Positions 1 through 18,600 of a stretch of 64,000 nucleotides of DNA are shown piece after piece; position 1 is the stretch's first letter; each line of letters opens with the position of its first letter. The stretch comes from Todiramphus chloris collaris (Eukaryota; Chordata; Aves; Coraciiformes; Alcedinidae), in the NCBI GenBank assembly GCA_025345505.1, contig JANVCC010000030.1, positions 8,086,742 to 8,150,741 of the forward strand. The letters are read 5' to 3'. The position numbers and the translations under genes were made by a program. The notes beneath the pieces are model-generated. The model saw nothing but the letters and a program-made list of their open reading frames with translations, did not search any database and was not told where the DNA came from.

Positions 1-3772
<3,772 letters not shown>

Positions 3773-6700
3773 AGAGAACAGACTTTGAACTCTGGTTTTT
3801 TAATTATTATTACATTAAACTTTCGGGTTCCATTTACAACCTTCCTTCCTTGCCTGCTCTGCCATCTTCTAGAGATCTTTCTCTTGTACTCCCATCCTTT
3901 TGATTACAACATGTTATGCCGAGTAAAGAGAACTGGTGTGCCCATACAAGCTGAAGAGAGGCTGGATTAATGACCCAGGACAACGTCAGGTACAAGAATC
4001 ACGGTACTAATTCTTAAAAATTAAGAGCTACCTGCTGAATCCACCAGACTATGATTAAAGCCGCACTGACCCTGAAAGGGGAGACCTTCAAAACTCCTAA
4101 AGCTGACCAAAATCATAATTAATCAGCTAGGGACAAAATGGACAACAAAATACAAGAGAAAAAATCTCAGTCAAAACCAATGTGAGGTTATTCAGTAAAT
4201 ACATGAGTTTTGGGATAAGCAACTCTGTTCACCCAAGATCCTGATTTTTCTGTTCTCTTAGCTCTTAGGGGATACAGAGCTGTATCAGTTTTCAGATGGC
4301 TGAATTCACTCTTAGCAAGTGCTGCCAATCTCTCATGGAAGAGAAAAGCACTCCTGCTGTGCTTATTAAGGCAAATTGTAAATACTAGCTGTAGTTCTTC
4401 GTTCTGCCAAATAAGAGAACATCTCATTTCAAGACAGGTCTATGAAGACACTATCAAAAAATATTCATGTATATGACGCATGCTACAGTGGGATTTTTTT
4501 TTCATATTTGGAAACACTGAATAACTTATTTAGCAACAGAAAACAGGCTGTTCTAAATTAATGTTGGTTTTTTTTTTAAAAAAGGACCACACATTCCACA
4601 TGTTCTCACCTTTGCGCTGCTTGTCTCAAGAAGATCTGACCCAGAAGGATGCACTATATACAGGAGTAGACTGCATCCATTTATATTTTATGCTTTCTAA
4701 CAAATATTTGCCTGTACACACAGCACAAAAATATTTAGACACCTGAATCAATTTTAAAATAAAAAATTAAAACAAACTAGACATGAGACTTCTGTATTTA
4801 AGTGCCTTATAAAACTACTGCAATTAAGACACTGTTCTAAGCTCCTAAATAATTTAAGAAACAACAATGGATATTTATTTCCAAGCTCTCAAGGAAAGCA
4901 GTGCCTATTACATCTTCATATTTGAACAATCAAGTATCAAAAAAAAAAGTTACCTTTCAAAGGTAAAAGACTTTTCTCAGAAACCAAGATGGCATAAATA
5001 GCAACTTTCATTGACCATTTCATAATACACTATCAAACACACTTCCTTTTAAATTCACTGAAGTGGTCAGTAGCAGGAAAAAATGTTCTAAAGCTACCTG
5101 ATGAGATACTGTTTAACTACATTCCTCAAGCCCCAAAACTGTTAACTGAAGGGTTTTCACAACTCCAAAGAGGTGAGCAAAAAGCTACTTTGTTCTAGGG
5201 TCTGGGGAAATGGGAAGCAGGCACATGGGAGCATTTCACACAAGGAAGGGGAACAATGCAGAAGGCCCACATTTTCATTGCAATTAAGCTCTCACTGCAG
5301 AATTTTTCAAGTATTGCCTGCCCACACTCCAGATCTCAGTCAGATTCAGTTTTACCACAAATACTCTCAAAATATCTTTTTTTGACCTTAACTTTATATA
5401 AAAACATTAATAAATACTGTAGACCTTAGAGAGCAACACACTACCAAGTTATATTGCCGCCTTCTCTACTTTTTTAAGCTGTTGACCCATAGCCAGTTGA
5501 ACCATCCCTTTTCCACTGACAGGAGTATCAGTACTGGTAATTTTAAACCATTTCTTGCAATTGTTATTTCCATGTTCTCTAGCAATGTAAGACAGAGAAG
5601 AGTCCTAGAAAGTAAGAACCAGTGCAAGAGCAGAAGAACAGACCCCTGGATAAAGTCTGAAATAGCTATTTAGGAAGAAAGAATAGTATACTGTGTCAGG
5701 TATTGTTTTGCCCATATCTCACATACTCCCATCACAGACAAACAAATTGTTCTAAAATTCAGGTGCATAATCCCTACAGCATAGTACTATAATCTCACCA
5801 TTTAGAGACAAAACTTTAAAAGGCTGATTCATTTGGTTTCTATATGACTTGATACTCTGAAATTATCCCTTTTTAAAAAAACATTTTCTGTTTGTAAATT
5901 TGGTTTAAAAAGGGGGTACAACAGCAAGTACAAAGAAAAAATATGTTTAGTATACTGTAAATGTGACCTACAAATACTACATTTCAGAAGGTAAAGCTGA
6001 AGAATACTACAGGAGCAAATGAGACAAACACAACAGTATAGTTATTTCAGAACAGCTGCAGAACAAGGGGTATATAAAATTACAGTTCCAGAGAACTGGT
6101 GAACCAGGGATGGCCAACAAGCTATTGGAAACATGCCATGGGCCAAACTGGAATACAAGCCTAGAAAAATTGCTGATGGACTCTGATGCAACAGAAATGC
6201 ACTCTGTGCTTTGTCTAACATTGCCAGAGCAACATAGTTATGAACCTTCTTTGGATGCACTTCTTACTAGCAGGGTAGGGAAGAAAAACAAGCCAGGAAG
6301 AGTAAGGGAAAGTGCAATTCAAAGAAATTCAGCATCCTTTTTATAGGCACTTGAGCACCCTTTTTTATTATAGAGACTTAACCTAACCAAAAAAAACCAC
6401 ACATTAAATAGAACTCAAATCAGGTTCCACAACTGACTTACTAAATGTCTTATTTAATCTACATTACAAGTATTTACTAGTAGTGTGTAATTGCTGGTAA
6501 CTAATCAAATCCCCTCAGCAACTAAGCTGGTATTAGTCAAGAGGCTGCACAGAAAATTAAGCGGCTTTTGTGCAGTTCTAAAAGACAATTGTGATCAAGA
6601 AAACAACTTGCTCATTTTCTTGGCTAATGGCCTCAGCCTTCCAGAAGTGATTTGGATTCTCAATGAAGTCTGTCAGAGCTGTGACAATTTGTAGCAGAAA

Positions 6701-9563
6701 CTAGCAAGTACTTTGTGCATCTTCAATTTGCATACTAAAGCTCGGAACAGCTACTGTTTCTGTTGAGGAGTCAAATGTGAACTTGCAAACTGTTGTGAGC
6801 ACTGAAAAAACAATCAATTCTTAAGAACAGCATGTTGTTTATATTTGTGAATTTTGTTGAAGATCTATTTTTATCATCTCATGATTTTTAATTGAGAGCA
6901 TCTTGAGTTGTCATGCATTATGAATGTCCAGAAGAGTTTAACATGTCATCTCTTAATAATTCTGTGATGTGATCACCCAGAACAAAGAATATGAAAAAGC
7001 TAGCAACTCACTAAATCATGTAATTTGAGGCTAAACTAAAGCTCTGTGAAAAAGCAATGAAAAACAGAAGCTCAATAAAGTCAGAATAAAAAAAATTCCT
7101 AGACTAAGGAGTTTACTGAGGGTAACAGAAACCAATATATGCACCTGCTAAAGCATTATAGACCGCCTGTCAGTGCACTCCTTGATCATTCCGCTTCCAG
7201 TGCCTTCTGTGGTATACCAGGGCTCCGTATTAACATGGGATGACTTCTGGCACATCTGTACCCCTATCTCACACAAAATATTTAGGCATTGGAAAGCTTT
7301 TACATAACAGTAACTAGTTTTTCATTAATCAAGACTTGAGGCAAAACAGACCAACACCTTCTGTTAACATTTCTGTGTTCTCTACCTTGTTTGTCTTTGA
7401 AGGTAAAAAGGAGAGAAATGGTCCTCCCACTGACTGGGACGTGAATCTGATACAGCAATATGCAAATCAATTATTACTGTTAAAACAATCTTTAAGCAGA
7501 CTGCAGGTCCCTCAACTCTATCATACTGTGCTGCGGAGCTTTTAGACAAAGAAAAATCAAACTAGAAGCAGAACAAAAGTTTTAAGAGGAGCAATCAGGT
7601 ACCACAGAAAGCTACATGATTTGAGAATACGCACACCAACCCTCACAATGAACTGGACTTCTACAAAGCACACAGGGGAACAATCTTCTCTAGAAAAAAT
7701 GGCTCACAGAAGATGCGTACCAAAGTCCTGATCACTACTTGTTACAACAAACACAACATGCTCTTTATTAGATGAAGCATTAAGTCCCATGTGCAGGCAG
7801 AAGTTAGGTTCAGTAAGGACATTGTGCTTAGTGTAAACTCTTCTTCATTTGCACCGAGATACAGAACTCATCCTAAACTGACATAGAGTATTTTCATCAG
7901 AGTCTTAACTGGAAGTGTGGTACATTCTATAGTCTAATCTGAAAGTGTTGTAATTTTATCACAAGAACAGGAAGGACTAAATGAATAAACCACAATCAAC
8001 TGTGGTAGACACTACTCATACATCCAGTTGTCTTTCGGAAAAACCGCAGTCCTGCAATCTCAGTTCTACTTATTTTTCCTACTTTCTTTCCACCCCCCAC
8101 CCCACCCCCTCCTTCCCCAAAAGATCTCTGAATATAAAGACACACTGCAAGTCCAAACTTTCACTACTGGCATTTAAAGATGGACCATCTCAGAACAATC
8201 TCAACCTATTTTCACAAGTAATCTCTTCTTAAGAAATACAAGGAAGAAAAAAAGCAACATCTTACTTGTGTTAACTTTCATCTTAAAACACAGAAAAACA
8301 AAAGCCTTTTTTAAGGTATTTGAAAACCAATTCCTATGTGGAGAGAGGATTGGGAGGACTTCAAAAGCAAATGTGGTAATTTAAGACTCTTAAAATATGT
8401 GCCACCATGGTAATCTGGAAGATAATTAAAATGCCAATTTCTGCTATTCTCACTAAAATAATATTGACAGCTAAGCAGGGATTCAAATATATTCCTGCCA
8501 ATTTTTAATTGCAGCTGAATCTCTGCTTTTGTGTTGAAATTCCATCTGCAATTATCTTTTCTGACCTATGCTTTATCAGTATGTTCCCTAAGGAAGATAT
8601 TTCGCCAAGACTCCTTCAACAAAGGCCAAAAGACCTTCTGGGTCCTCAAAAGACAGGACTAATTGTCAGCAAACTTTGACTAGCTTCACAAAACCTCTCA
8701 GTAAGCACAACTGTGGTACACACATGTGGAAGCATGTCAGAGAAAAAGTTCTTATCAGAGAACAATCAACGCATGACCACAGGAAGCAGAAAAATCACTG
8801 TAGCTACTATATATCCAGGTGTTACAGGAGGACTTCCTTGAATATTCTTAATGCTTTCAGAACACATTTAAACTAAATGTGTATGTTCTATATCCAAGAT
8901 GACAACCCACTTCAAGTTCAGATAACATTCAGGTGTACTGGGTTCACCATTAAGGATCTGGTATTCTGCCTGAATGTGGCCACTGTGAAGCATTTAAGAA
9001 ACAGAACAGGAGAGGAAGAGCAGAGAGGGGGACCAGATTGGAACACAAATCAGAGTATTTGTATGATGACTTAAATTAGTTAAGACAGTAAATCCATCAG
9101 CATGGGAACCTCAGAACATCGCTGTTGGGATCTCACACTAGCAAGCTTTCAAAAACATTAACAGAATACACAGTCCAGAAGTCCTAGGTGCCAACAAAGC
9201 ACACACTAGGAACATCTAAAAGCTGCACTGCAAAGGCATATTGCCTGAGCACACCTATCCATCAGCAGAGGTACAGTAATTTAGTTCCAACTGTAGACAT
9301 CACATCTTAATGGAATAGATGGAACCCACTTACTGCAGATTTTTCTTATCTAAAGGATTTCAGCATCTAATAGTGAAACACCACAAAAGAAGAGAAACAA
9401 CACTTCGAGAACACATTTAAGTTAACCTGGCACAGTATCACGAACCCTTTATCAACAATATACATGAAGCAGTAAGAAAGGTTTATGTACATGTTGGTCC
9501 CTTCCCCAAAACACACCCTGCTCCTCCCTCCCATTTGCTGCCCATACAGTAACAAAGCCATAC
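3773..9563. other. GIGYF2 intron beyond KCNJ13; no exon recognised
   Basis: About 5.8 kb of AT-rich sequence separates the KCNJ13 stop codon from the leftmost GIGYF2 exon in the window. It includes the KCNJ13 3' UTR. I looked for the next GIGYF2 exon, which in relatives encodes an acidic, Arg-rich stretch after the KDPG residues, and found no matching GC-richer segment. That exon therefore probably lies left of position 1, making this intron at least 9.56 kb. Scattered poly(A) and poly(T) runs are present. Confidence 0.6.
3814..3819 (+). terminator. KCNJ13: Candidate KCNJ13 poly(A) signal ATTAAA
   Basis: ATTAAA lies 42 nt after the stop codon, which would give a very short 3' UTR. A canonical AATAAA also lies at 4758-4763 and would give a 3' UTR of about 1 kb. 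Either or both may be used; 3' end sequencing would decide. Confidence 0.25.
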
Positions 9564-9604
9564 CTGGATCTTTTCGCCCTGGTTTTTCAAAGCGTCTGTC
9601 TCCC
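9564..9604 (-). CDS. GIGYF2: GIGYF2 coding exon 6 (41 nt)
   Basis: This short exon is flanked by TTTCTAG (acceptor) and GTATGG (donor) on the minus strand. With two bases carried over from the previous exon it reads [14 protein letters not shown] plus one base, a conserved GIGYF2 segment. It is the leftmost GIGYF2 exon in the window. Confidence 0.9.
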
Positions 9605-12600
9605 CTAGAAAGGCAGAATAGAAGTTTCAAATAAGGTTTCAGAACTACTCCACTCATTTGAGGCATGTTTTTTTGCTTTTTTCACTTTTAAACTTGCTAG
9701 AGGACTTTTTTTTTTTTAAATCAGAGCTTGATGGACAGTATCTTTAAAAGTCCAACTGACAACTGAAATTTTCAGGAACATGGATATGCACATGGCCTTT
9801 AGCAACTAGGTACGTTTTGAAATTCAACCCTAAATACTGTCAACAACATTGAGACTAAAATTTAAGTGAATCCTTTGGCAATCAATATTTTCACCCATCA
9901 TTTCCATTGCAACCAATAATTTATATTCTCTTCAAGTAGTTCCTTCTTCAGAGGAACTCAGCAGGGAAAAAAAAAAGACCATCACAACAATACTGTTTTA
10001 TTTGCTCTTGACTTTCTAGAAACATTACTGTGTTGACTCCATCTTAGAAACTCAGACATTCCACTCAAAGATACACCTAATCACCTTTCCTAAAGGGTTT
10101 TTCTCAAGTCAAAAGACACAAATGGAACCTGAGCAAAAGTATGTAAAAAAACTTTTTAGGGCTAGAGTTATGTTACCTTTCCTCCCAACTCTGTGATCTG
10201 TGCATTTCCCTGCCCCCTCCTCGCCCAAATCCACCCTCCACTTCATCAAAACTTCTTTGGTAGAAACCGCTTTCTCCTCGGCCTCTGCCTGAAAAGACAA
10301 AAACACAAGTGTTTGTACAAATAGTAATAGAAGTTGAAAGAATCAGGTAGGTTTCCCTTTCCCGGTGTCTCTGTGAACTAATCTTGGAGTCTTAAGCCCC
10401 AGTGAAATTATGTAGGGCAAAGGGAAAAAGAACAAAGACTGAAGAAAAAGTCTTATGTAAAAATTCTTATTGAGAAGCACAAGATCAGACAGAAAGGCAA
10501 ACGCTTGAAAATAAACAGCATGCAAAAAACCACAGAAAACAGATACTTACCCACCAGAAATTACCAAACAGGGGTGCATTGTTCACACAGTTCATGTGTG
10601 CTTTACATTCATAAAGATCAGGCTGCTTTTAACAGCAGAATCCATTATAACGGTACTGCACTGCAGATGTACTCATAATTACTGCTGTCAAGGTTAATAA
10701 AAGAGAAGGAAGCTTCACCACTATGTAGTTCTAATGATTCCCAGCAAAAATCTTCCCCCAGGAGCAGTGGGAGAAAAGAAGGATCATCGGATGAGTATAG
10801 GGAGGACAGCATGAAGAACACCAATAGCTATAGAAGAAAAATTATCCTCCTGACTTTTTCAAGAAATTATTCTAATAGATGGCTACCAAGTATCCAGCCT
10901 CAAGCCAAGAAGTTAAAGAAGGATTCTTAAGCAAAGCATCTCAAAGCTTATCTTCAGTGGTTGGGTGGGTGTTGGGTTTAAAAAGCGAAACAAAAACACC
11001 CCAACACACGCCCAGATCTTAGACAGCTTCCAGCTCTGGTTAGATTAATGGCTAGGGTCAAGTTTCCAGATCTATAGAACACTGCTTCACAAGTGCTACA
11101 GCAAAAGAAGTAGGAGGTTTTTGTCCACTAACTCGCCACTTCAAGGATCTCACGAGAAGATGAACAAGTGAAACACATCAATCAGCTTTTCCTACATACA
11201 CAAGTAGTCTCCACAGTAAAGTCCAAGAACCTAAAAAGCACCTGATAAAGGGAACTCTTGGCTATGAAACTATCACAAACCTCAATCCTTACACATTTCT
11301 CTCTTCCTGCTTTCAAGAACACGAACACCTCAAAGGATGAGATACAAACCTGGCTGGGGATCTAGAGGAATAAAACAGAATAATGAAATGTAACAGGAAA
11401 TAAACACCCTGAGAACCAACTCCAGTCTCTGTAGTCTTCTGAGGAAAGTAATGATAACAAGCCTCTACATCTAAAATCTAAAGACCTTTGGATAGATCAA
11501 GGCATTATACCATATTTCAGTGTCTTATGAAAAGAGGCTCTAAAAAAATGGAAATAAGGCTGTTTTACCAGTTTCTCTACTATTCCATACCACATCTCTT
11601 GAGGAGAAAAATGTTGCTTTCCAGGCAAAGAAAAAGAAAAGTGATCCCCAGATAATCTAGTCAGGCTCCTCAAATACACACTGATTTTGTATCAGTGCAG
11701 GGTATATAAGGAAGTCACAAAGTAAGTTCTGTACAATTTCTCCTTCTGCTTCAGAAATGGGATTTAAACACCCTTTCCAGAAAAACTGTCCCGTTCCTAG
11801 CACAAGCAAAGCAGTTCAGTGGCAGTCTTCCTTGTCACAGAGATGTAGACTTCCTTACCACAGTTCTGGAGATGCTTAAGTTCAGATGAAGACTGAACAA
11901 ACTCGTAAGATATATACCACTGAGATTTACTAAACAGACCACATCTGGTTCAGGAAATACACTGAGCTGCAAATGTCTGGAAGCTGAGCATACATGTGAT
12001 GCTTCTTCACCTTTGTGTTTTTATACAACCTTTATTCTCTGGCCAAGGCACCTTCTTCTGGCTGTTGCCAGAGACAGATTGTTGAGTTAAATGAGATGTT
12101 GCTTGATTCAGCACAGCTGCTCCTACACAAACTCAGGTGGAGACAGAGGAGTTGACTGAGCACTCAAAGCAAGAGAAAAGAGATTAGTGTCAGACCTCTG
12201 ACTGTATTACAAACACAAATACCTTCAGCATGGTAAGTCCAGTGTTACAAAGGTGACCATAGTCACCAGTGCAAAATAAGTTGCACAGGCAAGAAACAGT
12301 AAAGATCACAAAAATCCAAGAATCATTCATGTTAGAAAAGACCTGTCAAAGATGAGATACAAAATCAAAAAAAGTAGCACAATATTTGCCCAGTTAAGCC
12401 ATTATGAGTCCCCTAAGATGCTGGAAAACAACTCCAAGCTATTATTCTTCACAAATAAAGCACAGGAAAGTTCAACCATCCCATGCAAAGGCAATCTTTG
12501 TCTAGTTTCTTCACTACAGGAAAGCTCTTTTCCTCTCACAGAGAATAAAGAAAAAGCACTTAAGAGGAAGCCACAGACAGGCAGAGCCAAAACAGAATGA

Positions 12601-15600
12601 AGGCTCTGACTCATCTTGGGTCTCTGAGGTAGTGGAGGTGGAAAGTCGCATAAACTTTTCACCAGGAACAAGACTGGTTGTTTTTTTTTTATACAGGGAG
12701 AGATTGCAACATTTGTAGTGCTCCCCTCACATGTGAGCAAGCATGAATGAACTCTGATTACTGATAGCAGACACAACCAGCAAAGCCAGAAGGCTGGCGA
12801 TATGGGAGATTTTATCAGCAAATAAAGCCAATGTGCTGTGTAAGGGGAAGAACAGAATCAGAGTTATTTTAACAGTCCCATGGCAGCTTTAAAAGTATGT
12901 GAAACAAGAGCCTGAGAAAGCTCTCTGCTCACCCCCAGTGTCATAGCTTATCAGTATTTCAGTTGTGCTCAGCCACTGTAATGGTCTGATTTACAAGATA
13001 ACCTTGCAAAAGATCCAAATAAATGATTCCAATAGTCAGTTTAAGGCTGCCTGTGGGACCACACTACTCAATCCCCAGCTCTACTAATACCACATAGTAC
13101 AGAACAGGACCTACTGAAGCCACTTTTGCCCTGTCTGTTTTGCCACCCTCCTCCAGCGAGTTCTCCGTGGCACATTATCCAGGGGCAGTAAAGCACCCAG
13201 GAGATGTACAGCAGAAAGCAAGCAGATCACTGAGAAGTATACTACATTAGAACAGGTCCTCCCAAGCTACAGAAGGAGCTAGTTAAGGAAAACCACAGCA
13301 TACAAACTCAGTTATTCAGCAAGTATTACATAGATGAGTCTGACCTGACAGCGTACGCGAGGACACGGGTAATACTCATAATGGAACACAGGAAAAGTGC
13401 TTGCAGAGAGGATAAAACTGCACATAAAAGCACACTGTTCACCTTTCTCTTTATGTACCTCTTGACTTTTTTTGTGGCTAAAAAACGTAGAACAACATGC
13501 TTATTTTAAATAGAAGGCCACTTTCAAAAAAATGCCTGGCACATGAGGAGCAGACTGTAACTGTGGATGTTGCACTAAGTAATGAATATAATGAAGTCAA
13601 CAGATGTCAATAAATCCTTCCACTGAAGGACTGAATGAAGCAGCTGTGTCATTCAGTAATTGCTTAAAAACCTCAGAATGAGGACCTCAATCCACTGGAT
13701 ATTGAAATCATAAAAGTCTCTAACCTGAAAAACAGACACATCTGAATTTAAGCAAAAAATACGAGACAAGCAAGAGGGCATGAAGCGGCACACAGTCATT
13801 CTGTCATTACAAAAAAATATCCAACACAACAAGCAAATGCTTTAAATTACAGCATGACTGGAGTTCAGGATGTATTCTTATAGCCATAATATGTGTGGGA
13901 AAAGCAGGACAACTGTCGTTTGACCACTGCTGTTTAGGTACGAGAACCTTCCACTTTAACACCATTTACACACTTTCCAACAGCAGCAAAGACAGATTAC
14001 AAAGGGGAAAGAGCTCTAAGGGGAAGCAAAAGTACCCCTCATAAGGGTCTTAACCAAAAAGGAGAACAGCCTCAAAACAAGGTGTCTGTAAGCTCACAGC
14101 CCATTCCAGGGACTATTTAAATCTCCCCTCGACTGAGGCTCTTATTCATGAATGTTGACATTCCAGTCCCGACAGCACAAAGCACAAGGCTTAACTGCAC
14201 ACCACAGGGAGCTCCCAGGAAAACAAGTCAATTAGAAAAAAGGTCACGTGCAAGCACTTGGTTTCTTTAGAGAATATAACTTCAGAACTAAATAAAGTAG
14301 TTTGGATTTACATCTCTACACAAGACATACGGTATTGGCAATAGCAGCTGTACACTGCAAATGGTTTTAAACAGTAACACCAAACTGATTTCAGCAGACA
14401 GTTGTAATAATTTCAAACAACCCAAAAAAAAAAAATCAAAGCAATTTCCCCACAGTAATCACTTTCACATCAGCAAAACATAACTCTTGCCAGGAAGGCT
14501 TGGGTGACTACTGTGAAAATATTTACTAAGTGTTACATTGTGGTTTCAAAAACTGATAAGGTAAGTCACATTTCGAGTTCTAACAATAACCTTCCTTTAC
14601 CAGCAGTTCATCCATTCTTCCCTTTGCCAACCTGTCACAGGTTTCCTCTCCCACTCCCACGTGCTGGAACACAATTCTGTGATTTGTGCCTCAGTAAGGG
14701 AACTTAATTAACAAGTCTAATCATACACGCAAATTCGTCTCTGAAGTTACTGTTGTGCAAGTCACTTTAAGACAGTAATCTTGTTTCTGTAGAGCTGAAG
14801 CCTGCACTTGATCAGAAGCAGTTTTGTTACATGCAGCAATGTAAAGTTCGTGAAAAACACCAGTCAATCTTTTTAACTCAGGCAATTCTGCAATGTAATA
14901 AAGACCAATATTTTTCAACTGTTCAGTGAAACAGTTCATTTGGTGAACAAACTCTGAAGAAATTCCAAGTCCTTTTCACTGTACCTTGAAAAAAACAGAA
15001 CTGCCTTTAAAGCCTGCTACTTGCAAGCAATGTGTTAAAGTTAAATGTCAACAGTTCTACTCTGAGCTTGTCATAAGTAACTACTAGAAACAGAGTCCTT
15101 TGTTACAAGAATGTTGCGTGGATAATAATGAAAAAATGTACAATTTTGTCCTGGCAGAAACATAATTTTTTTAGTGGACATACATATGCTTTGGGAACAC
15201 TCATCATGCCTAAAGACCAAAACTAATTGCTCATGAAAAGAAAAGGGGGAAGACTGGAAGAGACAAACAGCAACCAGACTCAATGAGAGAGGGAGGGGAA
15301 GCTCAGTAATGTACTGAAGAAGTCTACTGCAGAAATGCATCCTTCACAGCTTCGCAGAAGGTAAGAATGACAGAGTAGCCTAAAAAACACTGCATACAAC
15401 AACTCATACAAATTAAGAGATTAAATTGGGATGAAAATAAAAAGAAGTGAAAAAGATCAATTTTCTAACAAGCTCTTGAGCTCGTATTTCCTAACACATC
15501 TTAAAAATAAAAGTATGAAAAAATAGGCTAAGTGGTAGAAGCTTTCAGACAGTCTTAATACTACATAAAGTTCTGTCTACTGAAGTGTAATGAATCAAAC

Positions 15601-18600
15601 TTTATTGCCAAACAAAATTTCCATGCATACCAATAGAATCACTGGACTACAAACCATATGCTGACGTGTTTAACCCTATAACCTCACTGAAACTAGTAGG
15701 GGCAATTAAAAGCAATCCACTGCTCACTGCATAAGGATTGCAATCACTACTAATGGTACAGCAAAAAAAAAAAGGGAAGGAAAACTTGACAAGAGAAAAA
15801 GAAATAGTTTGGCAAATTAGAAATAGTCACAGTATCTTGATATCGAAACTAGAGAGCACAGTAGCAGTCATATGATCTCAAATCACCAAATTTTAAGCAG
15901 CATCCATTTCATCTGCAGAACTCAGTCTTAACACGTCTCAAAAAACTGATACAGGTATTCTGAGCAGAAGTGAAACGTGGATATCAGCAGCACAATAGGC
16001 ATGTAAAAAGCACACAGCAGAAGCACAACAGCTTTCAAAAGTGCACAAGAAAGGCAAAAAGGTATATATGGGTGTCACCACACATCTCTGTATGTGCACA
16101 TACTTTTTTTTTTAATTAAGCCCTGAGCATCTGGGCAAAGACAAAGACAAATAAACAAGGGGAAGTGGCAGGAAAATCCAGGGATAGCCTCTGAAAGGTT
16201 CAAATATATATGCCTTAGCTGTGAAGAAACTGCAAGAGGATAGATGACAACCTCCAAATATCTAAAAGATGCAAGCCAAGGAAAAAGCAAAATTAAGGAA
16301 CAAAATAAGAGAACAAATTAAGTAAAAGCAAGATTCTGGTCAAGCATTCATTTATGTACAGAAATGATTTCCAAATATGTTACTGAAAATATCCCCAGTT
16401 AAGAACATTTAGAATTAAATTAGAAAGGACCCTCAGAGAAACTTCAACTAAGCACCTGCAAAGACAGAGGTGACATGATTAATCACTCCTGATAATATTT
16501 AAGTTACAAGCTTCCTAGTATTCTAAATGTAACTCAGATTTCTTTTATATATATATACACATATATCTCCCTCAAAATCGTGTTCACAGCAGTATGCACA
16601 TTGAAAGGGAACTGCTAAGAAAATTCTGGATTTAACAATTTATTTTGAATCTAGTGATACAGATACAGACATTTTCTGAATTAATTTGCAAGTGTATGAA
16701 GCGATCCAGGATGCAATATGGACTATACTGATGTACTAAAAAAGGCAAGACAAATTTCTCCCAGATTCAGTTATGTCTTCATTAACTTCCTGTTTATTCT
16801 CAGAATGTTGATCATTAAAAATGACTCTTCAGAATACTGAACACCACATACTACCATCTTCATGTTTTAAATACATTTGTGGATTCTTCTCTCTATAAAT
16901 TTGTTTTATACCTTTATTAAAGTAATTTCTAACAATTCTGAAACAAACAATTTCCTATTCTACCTCAAAACTACCCTTCCTTTTTTCCTTTTCAAACCCA
17001 CCTATGTGACCGAAGCACATAACATAGGCACCAGATGTGCACCGAGGTGTGCAGAACAATCACTACACACAGTATTCATTCTCTAACACGACCTCATTGG
17101 AAAGGTTTCAAAGCTTTGAGGGAAAGGAAACCTGGCATGAGAAAATGTTGGCTATAACCAAGCTCCATCTAGCATCTTTCAGAAGGTTTAACCTGTATCA
17201 CCTGCATACATTGCAGCACATCCCAATAACAGCTCACCTCGACCTCTAGAGGAACTTCGACCTCGAGGAGCCCCTACCACCGTTCCTCCTCCACGTCCCG
17301 TCAACCGCAGGACAGCAGCACTGTTTACAGACATCGAGAAATTTCTCTGCCAAGAAGAAAAAAGAGCCATGGTGAGATTGTAAAAAAACAAACAAACAAA
17401 CAAACACACCCCAACACACAAAAAACCAAACCACCACACACAGAAAAAAAGAAAACAAGCAGAAACAATTAACCATTATCCTAAATTTAGCTTAATAACA
17501 GCTTGGTTTTCCTTATGCTCATTACAAATTCTCTATGACCAACACTAACAAGGGAAAGGACTCCTTGGACACACAAGTACCTAAACCAGTCTATAAAAGG
17601 ATCTTGGTCAGTATTAGTGCTTCCACATTACTTACCTGAAATTTCCATGCCCTAAAGGAAGCAAGTGAGCACCTATTCCTTCATCAGATGGTTCCAGCAC
17701 AGAAGTGATTAGAACAGCAGCAGCTTTAAACAGTCATTCAGTTGCAGAAAGAGACTGGCACCTGCCTATGCCTGACACCATTAAATAATAATAATTCTAC
17801 ATTTACCTCTTAAGCAAAGCAGGAACATATAAAGACCAACAGATCTTGAAAGAAATTATATTTATCAATCTCCTTGGAAGAAATTAGTCTTTTATTTTCT
17901 CTAAATGCATCACAGGAGTAACATGCTTTGGGGAAAACTATGTGTATTTAAGACTTCTGGAATTTAAGTCATTAAATTAAAGTGATAAAAAATTTAAGTG
18001 ATACTTACTAAAATGAGACAATAGACACCAGTAAAATTCAACTTTATTTTAATATGACCTTGCTAAAGAAGAAGCTAAAGAACAGGTAATTATAACCAAC
18101 TCTGGCCCAATTCTCTGAGCACAAGTAATTGGAAAACTGGGACAAAGAATTCAGGAGCATGTTCAGAAGCATTAACAAGCAAACCTGAATTCTCGCACAC
18201 TTTCTGAATGGAAATTTTAATTCAAATGCGAAGGACTCCAAAAAGCTGTTAGATCAGACTTCTTGATAGGAACTTAAAGTAGGCAAATTGCTTACATGAA
18301 CTCATCTGAATTACTGTGACTTTGATGGTCTTCAGAGAACAAGGAGACAAACAATTATACACTATTTAAAAACTCAATGGCTGAGATGTCAAAGACATCT
18401 GAAGAAGTTCTATCTGTTTCAGAACCAAGCCTACCGCTTGATATGTTCTTCCTATGATGTTCCGTAAAAAGCAAAATGGTATCTTAAGTAGACTTTGGGG
18501 GGGGGGGGTAGGAGTGTGTGTGGTGAGTAAAAATCCAGTCATGCATGTCAAACAGCAAGGTAAGGCTCCAGTAAAGTTGATACTATTTTCCTAACTGGCT